Shown: positions 1-9,025, counted from the first letter of the stretch. The stretch: 64,000 nt of DNA from Labrenzia sp. VG12 (GCF_002237595.1 NZ_CP022529.1:2046001-2110000); one strand, 5' to 3'. Program-made: numbers and translations. Notes: generated by a model not told the origin, from the letters alone.

Positions 1-501
1 GCCGGCATCTGGTACGAGCACCGGCTGATCGACGACATGGTGGCCAGCGCGCTGAAATGGTCCGGTGGCTATGTCTGGGCCTGCAAGAACTATGACGGCG
101 ATGTGCAGTCCGACACGGTCGCGCAAGGGTTCGGCTCACTCGGCCTGATGACATCGGTCCTGATGACCCCCGACGGCAAGACGGTGGAAGCGGAAGCGGC
201 GCATGGCACGGTCACGCGTCATTTCCGTCAGCACCAGGCCGGTGAAAGCACCTCGACCAACTCCATTGCCTCGATCTTCGCCTGGACCCGGGGCCTCGCC
301 CACAGGGCCAAGCTGGACGGCAACGACAAGCTTGCCCGCTTCGCCAAGACGCTGGAAACCGTCTGCATCAAGACCGTGGAGTCGGGTTACATGACCAAGG
401 ATCTGGCGCTGCTGGTCGGCCCGGACCAGGGCTGGCTGACCACCACCGGCTTCCTCGACAAGATCGACGAGAACCTGAAAAAGGCGATGGCGGAGCTCTG
501 A
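1..501 (+). CDS. icd: Isocitrate dehydrogenase (NADP+), C-terminal part, 5'-truncated
   Basis: The open frame runs from base 1 without its start, so only the last 166 residues are seen. The enzyme oxidatively decarboxylates isocitrate to 2-oxoglutarate in the TCA cycle in the cytoplasm. The visible part matches the dimeric eukaryotic-like NADP-IDH class: a YEHRLIDDMVA segment, then NYDGDVQSD with metal-binding aspartates, then EAAHGTVTRH, which contacts the NADP adenosine, then the STNSIASIFAW helix. A rho-independent terminator follows at 528-555. In many alphaproteobacteria icd lies close to alaS and recA, as it does here, although several genes intervene. The identification is secure; completeness cannot be judged. 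Confidence 0.95.
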   Translation, partial: AGIWYEHRLIDDMVASALKWSGGYVWACKNYDGDVQSDTVAQGFGSLGLMTSVLMTPDGKTVEAEAAHGTVTRHFRQHQAGESTSTNSIASIFAWTRGLAHRAKLDGNDKLARFAKTLETVCIKTVESGYMTKDLALLVGPDQGWLTTTGFLDKIDENLKKAMAEL

Positions 502-527
502 GCTCAAGGCTCATCGGGAATATCTGG

Positions 528-555
528 CGCCCCGGAGGACACTCCGGGGCGTTTT
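528..555 (+). terminator. Rho-independent terminator of icd
   Basis: A perfect 10-bp GC-rich stem (528-537 with 542-551) closes a 4-nt loop and is followed by TTTT, 27 bases after the icd stop codon. Confidence 0.85.
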
Positions 556-606
556 GGCATCTGGGGCTGGCCTGGGTCAGGCCATGTTGACTGCTTGAAA
601 AGCGCT

Positions 607-1455
607 TTAACGCCGCATCAGGACGAACATGATCACCAGAAAGGAAACGCCCGCTGCCCCTCCGGCCAGTAGCTGCCAGATGCTGTCCTTTTCCAGAAAC
701 TGGGCAGCAACACCGAGCGGGATGCCAACAAAAATGGCAATGCCCATGATCCAGTCCCAAAGCGCCATGGCTTCACGTTGATGCTGCTGCCGGGTTTGCT
801 CGGCGCCGATCAGGAACGAAATCGCCATGCTGACCAATTCAGGACGCCCGGCGTTCTTCTCGATGCCCCGGTAATCCGTCAGCCAGTCGAACCGGGCCGC
901 CATTGCTTTCATCAGTCCCGGCGTGATGTCGCTTGTAAAGGACGGTATGCCGCCCTTCTTCATGACCAGGCGGCGATCCAGGAACAGAACAAGTTCTCGT
1001 TCAAGCTGCTTGTTCATCTCCAGGTCATCGAACGCTGTGTCGTTCAGGAGCCGCGTAATCGTCGATACGGTATTATCGCCGAGCCGCAGGCATTGCAGTT
1101 CGGCAAGACCGAGCTCTGCTGCCGAAATGATCGGTTCTGCGGGTGTGGTCGCGGCCTGCCGGTCTGTCTCCTTACCGGGCTTATTTCCGTCAGCCGGGTC
1201 GGCCAAGGGAGACGGAACGTCGTCAAGTTTCGCCGGACCAGTGCCCTCACCGTCGACAAACGCCAGCGCGGTTTCCAGCGCATTGCGCAGCGCCTGGAAA
1301 CCTTGCGGGTCTTCGGCTGGGTCGATCTGCTTGAGCCGCTTTGCATAGGCGGATCTGATCTGCTTGCGGCTGACCTGCTCCGGATGGGCGATGCCCAGGA
1401 GTTCAAAGGCCTCCATGGTGAAAGCGTCGTGCAATTTCCCGTCCCCGAACGTCAC
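607..1455 (-). CDS. J-like membrane-anchored protein 2, degenerate HPD
   Basis: A 282-residue protein with an N-terminal J-like domain (FELLGI...AYAKRLKQIDP...FQALRNALE, about residues 16-66), a charged Ala/Pro-rich linker and two C-terminal hydrophobic helices (about 228-280). It therefore resembles the tail-anchored DjlB/DjlC class of type III J proteins, which in Escherichia coli partner the DnaK paralogue HscC. The canonical HPD that stimulates Hsp70 ATPase is replaced by Ile-Asp-Pro. The start used is a GTG four bases from the upstream J protein's stop; ATG at 1416 would leave almost nothing before the J helix. It is the last gene of the hsp70-J-J operon and a clear tandem paralogue of the preceding gene. 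Function as a co-chaperone is inferred from family and context. Confidence 0.75.
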   Translation of the reverse strand: MTFGDGKLHDAFTMEAFELLGIAHPEQVSRKQIRSAYAKRLKQIDPAEDPQGFQALRNALETALAFVDGEGTGPAKLDDVPSPLADPADGNKPGKETDRQAATTPAEPIISAAELGLAELQCLRLGDNTVSTITRLLNDTAFDDLEMNKQLERELVLFLDRRLVMKKGGIPSFTSDITPGLMKAMAARFDWLTDYRGIEKNAGRPELVSMAISFLIGAEQTRQQHQREAMALWDWIMGIAIFVGIPLGVAAQFLEKDSIWQLLAGGAAGVSFLVIMFVLMRR

Positions 1456-1457
1456 TC

Positions 1458-2426
1458 TCAGGACCGGAAATCGTCACGCCGGAACAGCGAACCGAGAAGC
1501 TTGCCAACAATCTTGAAGGCAAGGATCGCGAAGACAATCACCACGGCAACCGTCACGATCCAGCCGACCACAACACTTGCCATGGTTCCAGGGTCCAGCG
1601 CGCGCGCCAGGATGCCGCCGAAAAACGATATCAGCACAGCAATCCCGAGCGTGCCGTCGATCGGTGCCATCTTGTCGATCCCGACCTCCTGTCCGACAGC
1701 GGGATAGCCGTTGACCGTCAGGAAGATGGCCGCATGCAGAATCTCCGGCTGGTAGGTGAAATCTTCCAGCGCACGATAATCGGCAAGCCAGTGATAGCGT
1801 TCGTCAAGCTTCTGCAGAAACGCCTTGGTCACGTCGGGGGCAAAGCGGGGCGTATCGTCGTCGCGCCATTCAATGGCCCGTTCCAGGAAGTTCGCGACGA
1901 CCAGCCCCAGAAGCCTGTTGGCTTCAAATTCGGCGAAGTCCGGATCATCCAGCATTTCGGAGATCTTGCGGATCGCCGTGTGGCCCGGGCCAAGCGTTTC
2001 GATTTCGGCAAGGCGGTCGCGCATGACAGCCGATATGGCGGGGTCTGGCTGCGGCTCGCCTTCCGGGGATGCCACAGCACCACCTGGTGAAGAAGCCTCC
2101 GGCTCATCGGCCGGCAGACCGCCATTTTCGCCTGTTTCCTGTTGCAATTCACCCTGTTGAACGTCTGGCCCGGAACTGGTGCCGGCGGACGCTCCGACCG
2201 TCTGTGCGTCGGGATCATCTTCCTGAGAGCGCTCGCGCAACTCCACCAGATGCAAAGCCAGTTCGAGAGCTCCGCGCAGCTCCTGAAACGCCTCGGCGTC
2301 GCTGGCCTGGTCAATCGTTTTCAATCGGCGGGCATAGGCGCTCTTGACCTGTTTGCGGGTCACGGTGTCCGGCTTGTCGATGCCGAGCACGCCGAAGGGA
2401 AAGGACTGGTCGCTCTCAAAGGACAT
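1458..2426 (-). CDS. J-like membrane-anchored protein 1, degenerate HPD
   Basis: A 322-residue protein from ATG at 2426, preceded by a GAGG ribosome site; a longer TTG start at 2447 is less likely. The first ~60 residues form a J-like helical domain (FGVLGI...AYARRLKTIDQ...FQELRGALELAL) in which HPD is replaced by Ile-Asp-Gln. A long acidic Pro/Gly/Ser-rich linker (about 70-150) follows, then a helical region, then two C-terminal membrane segments (about 265-315). It shares this layout with the downstream gene, which points to tandem duplication. Its start overlaps the end of the Hsp70 gene by 11 bases, so translation is probably coupled. It is probably the partner of that chaperone at the inner membrane; clients are unknown. 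Confidence 0.75.
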   Translation of the reverse strand: MSFESDQSFPFGVLGIDKPDTVTRKQVKSAYARRLKTIDQASDAEAFQELRGALELALHLVELRERSQEDDPDAQTVGASAGTSSGPDVQQGELQQETGENGGLPADEPEASSPGGAVASPEGEPQPDPAISAVMRDRLAEIETLGPGHTAIRKISEMLDDPDFAEFEANRLLGLVVANFLERAIEWRDDDTPRFAPDVTKAFLQKLDERYHWLADYRALEDFTYQPEILHAAIFLTVNGYPAVGQEVGIDKMAPIDGTLGIAVLISFFGGILARALDPGTMASVVVGWIVTVAVVIVFAILAFKIVGKLLGSLFRRDDFRS

Positions 2427-4119
2427 AGCTGGCCTCGAACTGGTCAAGAAGCGGAGCGATGTCCGTGCGGAAGCGTTCGATTTCGGATCGATCCTGGTTG
2501 GCCAGGACGGCGTCGAACTGTGTCAGCAGCTCCGAGAACTCGGCGCGTTGGTCCAGCCGTGCCATGGAGAAGCACTGTTCGATCCGCGCGCGCAGAAGGA
2601 TGTTGACTTCCTCTTCCGCCGGATGGGTCTTGAGTTTCGACAGTTTCTTGCGGGTCGCCTCGATGTCCTTGTCACTCATGTGACCGGCAAGGTTCTTGAT
2701 CAGGAGACTGGTTGTTTTCTCGTCGCTCAGCGTCGTGACATCGACATCCAGGAGCCCGGAGACATCATAGGTGAACCGCACCGAAGCCGGCTCCACTTCA
2801 CCGGACTTGCTGCGCGGCAAATTCACCGTGACGCTGCCCAGCTTGACATTCGATTTCACGTCCGGCGCCTCGCCCTGATAGACATTGACCTCGATCGCCG
2901 TCTGGCCGGGATGCAGCGCGCTGATGACCTCTTCCCGCGACACCGGGATCACCGTGTTGCGCTCGATGATCGGCAGGAAATAGCCGTCAAAATGACGGCC
3001 ACCGATCTGGCGCGCCGTCTCGACGCCCAGCGAATGCGCGGTAACATCCGTCATGACGACGTCGCTCAGGGCCTCGTTCTTGCCGACAAGGCCAGCCTGT
3101 ACGGCCGCACCAAGGGCGACAGCGTGATCGGGATCGATATGGGCGTCCGGGAAATGCCGAAGCGTCTTGGCCAGCATCGAACGGATCACCGGCATCCGCG
3201 TGGCCCCGCCAACAAGCACGACCTTTTCCAGATCGGAGGGCGCCAGCCTGGCATCGTGCAGAACACGTTCAAGCGGTCTCCGCAGCCTTTTCAGAAGAGA
3301 GGCACTGAGGTCCTCGAACTCGTCCCGCGTCACATGCGCCGCCAGTGACAGGCCCGGCCGGTCGATCTTCACCTCTGCCGCGGGCCGTTCGGTCAGCGTG
3401 CGCTTGACCTCTTCGGCAATCTTGGCAACCGGCACCCGGTTCGCATCGGTCTGCTGGTCCTTTTGCAGCAGGGAAAAAAGGTGTTTGGCGAGCACATCGC
3501 TGAAATCCTCACCGCCGAGAAAGGCGTCGCCGGAAGTCGCCTTGACCTCCATCACCCCCTCAAAGACCTCGAGCACCGAAACGTCGAAGGTACCGCCACC
3601 GAGGTCGAACACCAGAAAACAGCTTTCTGCATCCAGGTCCTGAAGCCCATAGGCGAGCGCTGCCGCGGTCGGTTCGTTGATCAGCCGGACCGGATTGAGA
3701 CCGGCCGTTCGCGCCGCCGTCGCAACGCAGCTCCGTTGCATTTCGTTAAAATAGGCAGGTACGGAAATCACCACATCGTCAACCGGCGCGCCGAGCGCTG
3801 TTTCGGCGTCTTCCTTGAGCGTCGCCAGGACCGCGCTCGACAGTTCGACGGAGTCGAACCGCTTGCCGCCGATCTTGTAGTCCTTTTCCGTGCCCATTGT
3901 GCGCTTGAAAGCGGTGACAACCTGATCGGGATTGGCGACTTTACGTGCCAGTGCCGTTTCCCCGACATAAAGCTGTTTGCCGTCGTAACCGACGACAGAG
4001 GGGGTCAGAAATTTTCCAAGACGGTTGGGCAGAAGTCTCGGTCCGGCTTCCTCGAACACGGAAATCAGAGAGTTGGTCGTACCGAGATCAATTCCAATAT
4101 GGGTCAAAAGAAGCACCAA
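2416..4119 (-). CDS. Hsp70 (DnaK-like, HscC-type) chaperone
   Basis: A 567-residue Hsp70, shorter than DnaK (~640) and close to the length of HscC. The nucleotide-binding domain is complete: IGIDLGTTNS phosphate loop near the N-terminus, VVISVPAYFNE, NEPTAAALAYG, FDLGGGTFDVS and VLVGGATRMP. The substrate-binding beta domain and a short helical lid follow; the DnaK-type C-terminal tail is missing. The start is TTG at 4119, or the adjacent GTG; no ATG or strong ribosome site is visible, so the exact start is uncertain. It heads an operon with two J-like proteins of degenerate HPD, the arrangement known for hscC with djlB/djlC. No grpE or clpB is adjacent, so it is a specialised rather than the housekeeping Hsp70. 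Confidence 0.88.
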   Translation of the reverse strand: MVLLLTHIGIDLGTTNSLISVFEEAGPRLLPNRLGKFLTPSVVGYDGKQLYVGETALARKVANPDQVVTAFKRTMGTEKDYKIGGKRFDSVELSSAVLATLKEDAETALGAPVDDVVISVPAYFNEMQRSCVATAARTAGLNPVRLINEPTAAALAYGLQDLDAESCFLVFDLGGGTFDVSVLEVFEGVMEVKATSGDAFLGGEDFSDVLAKHLFSLLQKDQQTDANRVPVAKIAEEVKRTLTERPAAEVKIDRPGLSLAAHVTRDEFEDLSASLLKRLRRPLERVLHDARLAPSDLEKVVLVGGATRMPVIRSMLAKTLRHFPDAHIDPDHAVALGAAVQAGLVGKNEALSDVVMTDVTAHSLGVETARQIGGRHFDGYFLPIIERNTVIPVSREEVISALHPGQTAIEVNVYQGEAPDVKSNVKLGSVTVNLPRSKSGEVEPASVRFTYDVSGLLDVDVTTLSDEKTTSLLIKNLAGHMSDKDIEATRKKLSKLKTHPAEEEVNILLRARIEQCFSMARLDQRAEFSELLTQFDAVLANQDRSEIERFRTDIAPLLDQFEASYVL

Positions 4120-4605
4120 AAAGCAAAGTTGTGGTCATGTTCTGCATCAAATACGCTGACAATTCAGGGCAGATGCCAAGAAGGGTTTAAGTATGCAAAA
4201 CCGGGCATTGCAAGACATTTTTACCAATGGCAATTACAACTTGGCAGACCGGACGACCTCGGCTGCATGCTTGAGCCTTTTCCCAAGTACCCGCGCTCGC
4301 CCAGTAGAAACCACGACGGATCGGCGCCCTTGATCCGAAGGTCGCACCGGATGCCTGTGCCTCAATCTCGGGTCCGTCCTGTGCGGGCAATTTCTTGTTC
4401 TTGCGAGCGGTCGCGGATCAGGCCAGAAAGACCGGTCTTGTCACGTTGAACGATGGCCGCTTTCCCATACGCCGACGCGGGAGTGGCACCGCAATACTGC
4501 CATCTTCCAGTGGAACGTGGCTGGTGAGCAACAGATGCGAGACCGGTCCCAGGGGTTCGTGGCCCCCAAAGGACTGCGTTTCGACCGTTTGTCCGGGGGA
4601 GCTTC
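4120..4605 (+). other. Intergenic region, 486 bp, no gene recognised
   Basis: This gap separates the divergent hsp70 operon and the GST gene. Short open frames occur on both strands, but none has a convincing ribosome site or a recognisable protein. It must hold the promoters of both flanking units; I could not pick convincing -35/-10 pairs. The GST ribosome site GGGGGAG sits at its right end. Confidence 0.5.
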
Positions 4606-5244
4606 ATGATTGAACTTTATGGCGCCGACTATTCTGTCTATGTCCGCTCCGCACGGCTCGCGCTGGCGGAAAAGGGCCTTGCCTACAAACATGTTCCGAT
4701 CGATGTCTTTGCGCCGGAAGGCCCGCCTGCGGACTATCTGGCTCTGCACCCGTTCGGCAAGATCCCGGCTCTGAAACACGGAGACGCGACCCTTTATGAA
4801 ACGGTGGCGATCCTGCGCTATATCGATGAAGCCTTTGACGGCCCGCCGCTGCAGCCAGACGACCCACTCGGTCGGGCCCGCATGACACAGATCCTGTCCA
4901 TCCTCGACACTTACGCCTATCGAACCCTCGTCTGGGATATTTTTGTCGAACGCATTGTGAAGACCCGGGACGGTACCCCGGCAGACGAGGTCAAGATCGC
5001 TGCGGCCATGGGGGCTGCCAGAACCATCATTACCGCGTTGGAGAGCCTGTGCTCCGGCGGATCGTTCCTGCTGGGAACCAGACCCAGCCTGGCCGATTGC
5101 CATGCAGCTCCGATGTTGGCCCTCTTCCAGATGGCCGAGGAAGGCTCCCTGTTGCTCAAGGCAGCGCCTAGGCTGTCTGCGTGGCTGGCGCATTTTGCGA
5201 CCCGTCCCAGTTTTCAGGAAACTGCGCCGCAGTCGCGCGACTGA
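4606..5244 (+). CDS. Glutathione S-transferase family protein
   Basis: A 212-residue cytosolic GST. The N-terminal thioredoxin-like half has the pattern MIELYGADYSVYVRSARLAL, with Ser/Tyr rather than Cys at the active-site position. The cis-proline HPFGKIPAL motif (about 46-55) and the glutathione-contacting ETVAILRYI helix (about 64-73) follow. The C-terminal all-alpha domain contains the usual SLADCHAAPML folding element. The start ATG follows a strong GGGGGAG site at five-base spacing. It would conjugate or reduce small electrophiles with glutathione; the substrate cannot be deduced. It stands alone, convergent with the VWA gene, with an 8-bp hairpin between them. Confidence 0.85.
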   Translation: MIELYGADYSVYVRSARLALAEKGLAYKHVPIDVFAPEGPPADYLALHPFGKIPALKHGDATLYETVAILRYIDEAFDGPPLQPDDPLGRARMTQILSILDTYAYRTLVWDIFVERIVKTRDGTPADEVKIAAAMGAARTIITALESLCSGGSFLLGTRPSLADCHAAPMLALFQMAEEGSLLLKAAPRLSAWLAHFATRPSFQETAPQSRD

Positions 5245-5252
5245 GCAGACGG

Positions 5253-5273
5253 GAGGCTCCCGGACGGAGCCTC
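5253..5273. terminator. Hairpin between convergent genes
   Basis: An 8-bp perfect stem GAGGCTCC/GGAGCCTC with a 5-nt loop fills the 35-bp gap between the convergent GST and VWA genes. There is no clear T-tract, so termination in either direction is presumed. Confidence 0.5.
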
Positions 5274-5279
5274 TGGTCC

Positions 5280-6392
5280 TCAGTTCAGTTGCTCTTCCAG
5301 AATGCGGCTGGCTTCGGTGTCAAAGGCCGGCGCGGCGGACGCTTCGCTCTTTCTGGCATCAGCGACATGGGCGTCCCGCTTGGCAACAAGTTCCTTCATC
5401 TGTGCGGACAATTCACGCCGTTCCGCCAGTTTCTGCGCGACGAAGGCGCGTTGCTCCTCTTCGGCAAGTTCGGCAACGGCTTCGGGCAGCTGATCTTTCG
5501 GCAGGGTTTGCAAGTCCACCCGGCCCGCCTCAAGATCATCAACCAGATCGCCTTCTCCGGTGGTCACCTTGCCCTTGCCGATGAGATAGGCGGATTCCGC
5601 GACCGCCCCATGATCCTTGGCGTAGGACTTCGTGGCGATGCGCGCCTTTAACTGCCTTTGCTGCGCCCGATTGCCATAGGGCACCACGGTCTGGTCGATG
5701 CGCCGTTGCAAGTCCAGGATCTCATCATCCCACGGGCTGTCGTAATGCGTGGTCAATCCGCCGTCCTGCGCGATCGCGATATAACTGCCGCCCCCCATCC
5801 GGGCGATCGTCTGCCAGTATTGACGGGTTTCATACCAGTCACCGGCCTGCACCGTGTTGACGGTGATATCGCGCTGACGCGCCTCCTTCAGGATCTCGGG
5901 ATAATGCGGCCCCTGATAGTCCATGTGCGGCGGCGCATCGCCCACCAGGAACAGGAACCGACGGGTGTTGCCCGACCGGGACCACTCGATCTCCGAGACA
6001 CCAGCATCCAACGCCTCATTCACGGCCTCCGGACCATCGCCGCCGCCAGAGGCTAGAAACTTCCACAGCAGAGCGTTGACCTCCTGCAGGTCCGGCGTCA
6101 TCTGAAACGTGCGCACGACATAGTCGTCGCCAAAATCGCGATAGGCGACCAACCCCATGCGGATATCCGCATTCGGATTGGCGCGGGATATGGTGTTTGC
6201 GATGGACCATATCTTGCGGCGTGCATTGTCGATCAGACCGGACATCGATCCGGTGGTATCAAGCACAAAGGCAACCTCGATCCGGTCTGCATGCGGTTGG
6301 CTGTGGGCCAGGACCGGAGACGATGCAACGGCAAGAAACGCAACAGCGCTTCCCAGCCAAACGGTTCTGTTGAAAAGGCGGGCACACATCAT
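5280..6392 (-). CDS. Secreted von Willebrand factor A domain protein
   Basis: A 370-residue exported protein. A Sec signal peptide (about residues 1-29, ending VLAHS) is followed by a VWA domain. Its metal-ion-dependent adhesion site is intact: DTTGSMS near residue 44, a downstream Thr/Asp region, and the FLVGDAPPH strand typical of this bacterial VWA class. The last ~120 residues are charged and probably coiled coil (EERQRAFVAQKLAERRELS region). The start lies behind a GGAGGAG site. It should sit in the periplasm or on the surface and bind a protein ligand; no partner gene is adjacent and the function is unknown. Do not confuse it with the Bat-type VWA genes at 43955-46458, which are membrane-anchored. 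Confidence 0.8.
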   Translation of the reverse strand: MMCARLFNRTVWLGSAVAFLAVASSPVLAHSQPHADRIEVAFVLDTTGSMSGLIDNARRKIWSIANTISRANPNADIRMGLVAYRDFGDDYVVRTFQMTPDLQEVNALLWKFLASGGGDGPEAVNEALDAGVSEIEWSRSGNTRRFLFLVGDAPPHMDYQGPHYPEILKEARQRDITVNTVQAGDWYETRQYWQTIARMGGGSYIAIAQDGGLTTHYDSPWDDEILDLQRRIDQTVVPYGNRAQQRQLKARIATKSYAKDHGAVAESAYLIGKGKVTTGEGDLVDDLEAGRVDLQTLPKDQLPEAVAELAEEEQRAFVAQKLAERRELSAQMKELVAKRDAHVADARKSEASAAPAFDTEASRILEEQLN

Positions 6393-6666
6393 CTGGCTCC
6401 TCCATCTGCAAGCACGCTCAGATCAGGAGAACAGGCCAGAAGGCTCAAACTTGGGCGTCGATTGGGCGATTTGTGGGCAACTTGTCGACCGCCACAGGGC
6501 AGATGTCAGGCGTTGTCAGCCCCTTTTGGGCTTATGCAAAGCCGCTGCTTCCTGGACGGACCAGCACCCGACAGGGCGGTGATAATCAGCTGCCCGGCAG
6601 GTTGGCGGATTTCGTGTTACCTTTGCAGCTGATTGGACCTGACACGACCGTCACACGGGGAACACC

Positions 6667-7140
6667 ATGTTTGAATCATTTTCTGAAGAAAGCTCTTTTC
6701 TCAAGATAAATCAGATTATTAAAAGACTTTTCTTATGCACCTTTCTAACACTTGCGCTCGGCCTGAACGCCTTCGCGCAATCCGTTCATGAACCCGCGCG
6801 CGGAACCGCCGAGCGATCGGAAATCCTGAACGCGGTGCGGCCGATGCTGGAAGCGCGCGTCGGCCCACCGGTCGAATTCGTGGTCGACTGGATGCGTTCC
6901 GGCAGTGGCTGGGCTTTCGTTCAGCTCAGTCCGCAGCGACCGGGCGGCGGCGTGATCAACCTTTACCAGACCACCTATGCCAACCAGGCCGAATACATGG
7001 ACGGCGTCTTCACCGTTGCCCTTCTGAAGTTTCAGTACAATCGCTGGAACCTGATCGACTTCGCGGTCGGCCCGACCGATGTCTTCTGGCAGGGCGATCC
7101 GCTCTACGCCCAGCTTCCGCTGGGTCTGGTGCCATACTGA
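6667..7140 (+). CDS. Exported hypothetical protein
   Basis: A 157-residue protein with a signal peptide or N-terminal membrane anchor (hydrophobic run about residues 20-37, ending NAFAQ). The short mature domain starts TAERSEILNAVRPMLEARVGPPVEFVVDWMR and ends with a WNLIDFAVGPTDVFW segment. This pattern occurs in small uncharacterised periplasmic proteins of proteobacteria; I do not recognise a defined function. The ATG has a GGGGAA site five bases upstream. The cupin gene starts 16 bases after its stop, so the two are probably cotranscribed. Confidence 0.7.
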   Translation: MFESFSEESSFLKINQIIKRLFLCTFLTLALGLNAFAQSVHEPARGTAERSEILNAVRPMLEARVGPPVEFVVDWMRSGSGWAFVQLSPQRPGGGVINLYQTTYANQAEYMDGVFTVALLKFQYNRWNLIDFAVGPTDVFWQGDPLYAQLPLGLVPY

Positions 7141-7156
7141 GAAGGCTTTGCCCGAA

Positions 7157-7615
7157 ATGACCTCCAGTTCGACCGACGCGGCGCAATTTGCTGTCTATTG
7201 GCATCTCTGGACCGATACGGACGGCATCACCCATCAAAGCAAGTGCCGGTTTGACAAGCTGGAGCTCAAAAATTTCGCGCCGCCCGCCAAAGATCTCTGG
7301 GTAAGACGATTGGCAGCAGAGCCGGAAGACATCACGATCCTGGTGCTGCAGCCAGGCACCTTGCAATGGCACCGAAATCCCAGACCGCAATGGATTGTGC
7401 CGCTCTCCGGAACCTGGTTCGTGGAAAGCATGGATGGCACGAGGGTCGAGATGGGGCCCGGAGAGCTGTCCTTCGGAGAGGATCAGCTCGCGCGGGAAGA
7501 CGCGAATGGACGGGCCGGCCACCTGTCCGGCGTCGTTGGGGAAGCCCCTTGCGTCCTGATGCTCATCCAGATCCAGGATCCACCCAGGCAAGGTTTGGCC
7601 TGCCGGATCGACTGA
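7157..7615 (+). CDS. Cupin-fold protein
   Basis: A 152-residue protein. The start at 7157 is chosen over an in-frame upstream ATG at 7079 because the latter lies deep inside the preceding gene, while AGAAGG at the stop of that gene can serve as ribosome site. The central segment ILVLQPGTLQWHRNPRPQWIVPLSGTWFVESMDGTRVEMGPGELSFGED fits a single cupin barrel, with the G-rich turn and the second PGE motif. Metal ligands are sparse: one His in the first motif and Glu/Asp in the second. Catalytic activity is therefore uncertain, and a ligand-sensing or isomerase-like role is possible. Confidence 0.65.
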   Translation: MTSSSTDAAQFAVYWHLWTDTDGITHQSKCRFDKLELKNFAPPAKDLWVRRLAAEPEDITILVLQPGTLQWHRNPRPQWIVPLSGTWFVESMDGTRVEMGPGELSFGEDQLAREDANGRAGHLSGVVGEAPCVLMLIQIQDPPRQGLACRID

Positions 7616-7618
7616 CGG

Positions 7619-9025
7619 CTATTTCGCCGGATCCCGCTCAACGACGGAGGCACTGCCCTCAAACAGTTCGGGTTCCGCGTCGGCGGTTTCGGCCGACGCA
7701 AAGACACCCGCCTGTTGCAGCTCTTCTTCGGCGATCTCGCCCAGCACCTTCTTGCCCTCGGACACGCGTTCGCGCGCCTCTTCCATGATCTTGTGGGCAA
7801 GCGCCTCATCGCGATCCATCAGCTGCTGCAACGCGCCCGCCTCCAGAACCATGAGCTGGCAATCGCTGTTGGCCGTGACGACGGCTGTGCGCGTTGTCTG
7901 ATTGATCAAGGCAAGCTCACCAAAGAAGTTGCCTTCACCCAGATAAACCGTGTCGTGCTCCAGCTTGATGGCAACCTCGCCATCGGCAATGAAATACATC
8001 TTGTCGGCAACGTCGCCCTTGTCCGCGATGATGCCGCCCTTTCGGACGCTTTGTGCCTGCAGCAACTTGGTCACTTCTGCAATTTCCGTGGCTTTCAGGT
8101 CTTCGAACAGCGGCACGCGTGCAACCATCGACCAGGTCACAACGAAATCGCGGCTGTGGATCTCGCGCGCAAAGGCCGACGCGATGATGCCGACCGGCAG
8201 AGCGATCAGTCCATAGCCCATCATCATCACCACGCTGCCAACCATCTTGCCAAGATTGGTGACCGGGACAACGTCACCATAGCCCACCGTGGTCACCGTC
8301 GTGATCGCCCAGTAGATGCCGTGCAGGATGCTGCGGAATTTCTCCGGCTGGTCATCATGTTCGATGAGATACATCAGGGTCGCGGCCAGCAGGATGACGC
8401 CTGCGATGATCATCGTGGACCCCATGAGCGCCTTGCGTTCCGCGACGACAGCGGAAATCAGCGACCGCAAGGCCGGAGAGTAGCGGGCCAGCTTGAGAAA
8501 CCGGAGAAGGCGCAGCAGCACTACGACGGTGACCGCCTGGTTCGGCAGGAACAAGACGAAAAGCAACGGCAACGCACCGATCAGGTCGATCACCGCATCG
8601 GGCTGAACCGCATAGCGGTACCTCGACCAGAACGGACCATAGCGGCGCAGCGGTGGGTGCAGATCCGCAACGTAAAGCCTCAAGATATACTCGACCAGAA
8701 ATATGAACCCGCTGCCGAGCTGCACGAAGCGCAGATGCGGACCGAATGTGTCCCTGACCTGCGGCACCGTTTCCAGAACTGCAAGCCCGATATTCAGAAG
8801 GATCAGAACAACGAGAAACTGCCGCAGGGACCGGGCTGCCAGCCTTCGCTTGCCCGTGTCCTCAAGCACTTCATAAAGCGCCCGCTTGAAGTTCTGCTGT
8901 TCCACCAGCACCTCGTCTCGTAGAAAGGTCAGCCTCATCAATAGCGGAATTTCGAGCGGCAACAAAGCCTTGGACGGCGCGTCCTCACAGCTTGCGCGCA
9001 ATTCCGTGACATCGGAACGCGACAT
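7619..9025 (-). CDS. Cyclic-nucleotide-gated potassium channel (MlotiK1-like)
   Basis: A 468-residue inner-membrane channel. Six hydrophobic segments S1-S6 lie between about residues 60 and 285, with the pore loop TTVGYGD giving the K+ selectivity filter. A C-terminal cyclic-nucleotide-binding domain (about 300-430) contains the phosphate-binding cassette FFGELALINQTTRTA with its conserved Glu and Arg. S4 carries several Arg/Lys (LLRLLRFLKLARYS). Residues after 440 form an acidic tail. The start is uncertain: ATG at 9025 is used, with ATG at 8938 as an alternative; neither has a strong ribosome site. The channel probably opens on cAMP or cGMP binding. A 41-residue membrane peptide is divergently encoded 68 bases away. 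Confidence 0.88.
   Translation of the reverse strand: MSRSDVTELRASCEDAPSKALLPLEIPLLMRLTFLRDEVLVEQQNFKRALYEVLEDTGKRRLAARSLRQFLVVLILLNIGLAVLETVPQVRDTFGPHLRFVQLGSGFIFLVEYILRLYVADLHPPLRRYGPFWSRYRYAVQPDAVIDLIGALPLLFVLFLPNQAVTVVVLLRLLRFLKLARYSPALRSLISAVVAERKALMGSTMIIAGVILLAATLMYLIEHDDQPEKFRSILHGIYWAITTVTTVGYGDVVPVTNLGKMVGSVVMMMGYGLIALPVGIIASAFAREIHSRDFVVTWSMVARVPLFEDLKATEIAEVTKLLQAQSVRKGGIIADKGDVADKMYFIADGEVAIKLEHDTVYLGEGNFFGELALINQTTRTAVVTANSDCQLMVLEAGALQQLMDRDEALAHKIMEEARERVSEGKKVLGEIAEEELQQAGVFASAETADAEPELFEGSASVVERDPAK

Noticed and set aside
3463..4449. 328-codon plus-strand frame antisense to the Hsp70 gene
   Set aside because: Its sequence is low in recognisable structure and lies opposite a clear Hsp70; high GC codon bias creates long shadow frames.
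4362..4607. Minus-strand 81-codon frame upstream of the GST gene
   Set aside because: No ribosome site and no resemblance to known proteins; it ends over the GST ribosome site.
7715..8923. 402-codon plus-strand frame antisense to the K+ channel
   Set aside because: Charged, His/Gln/Arg-rich translation without family resemblance; it is the complement of a well-supported channel gene.
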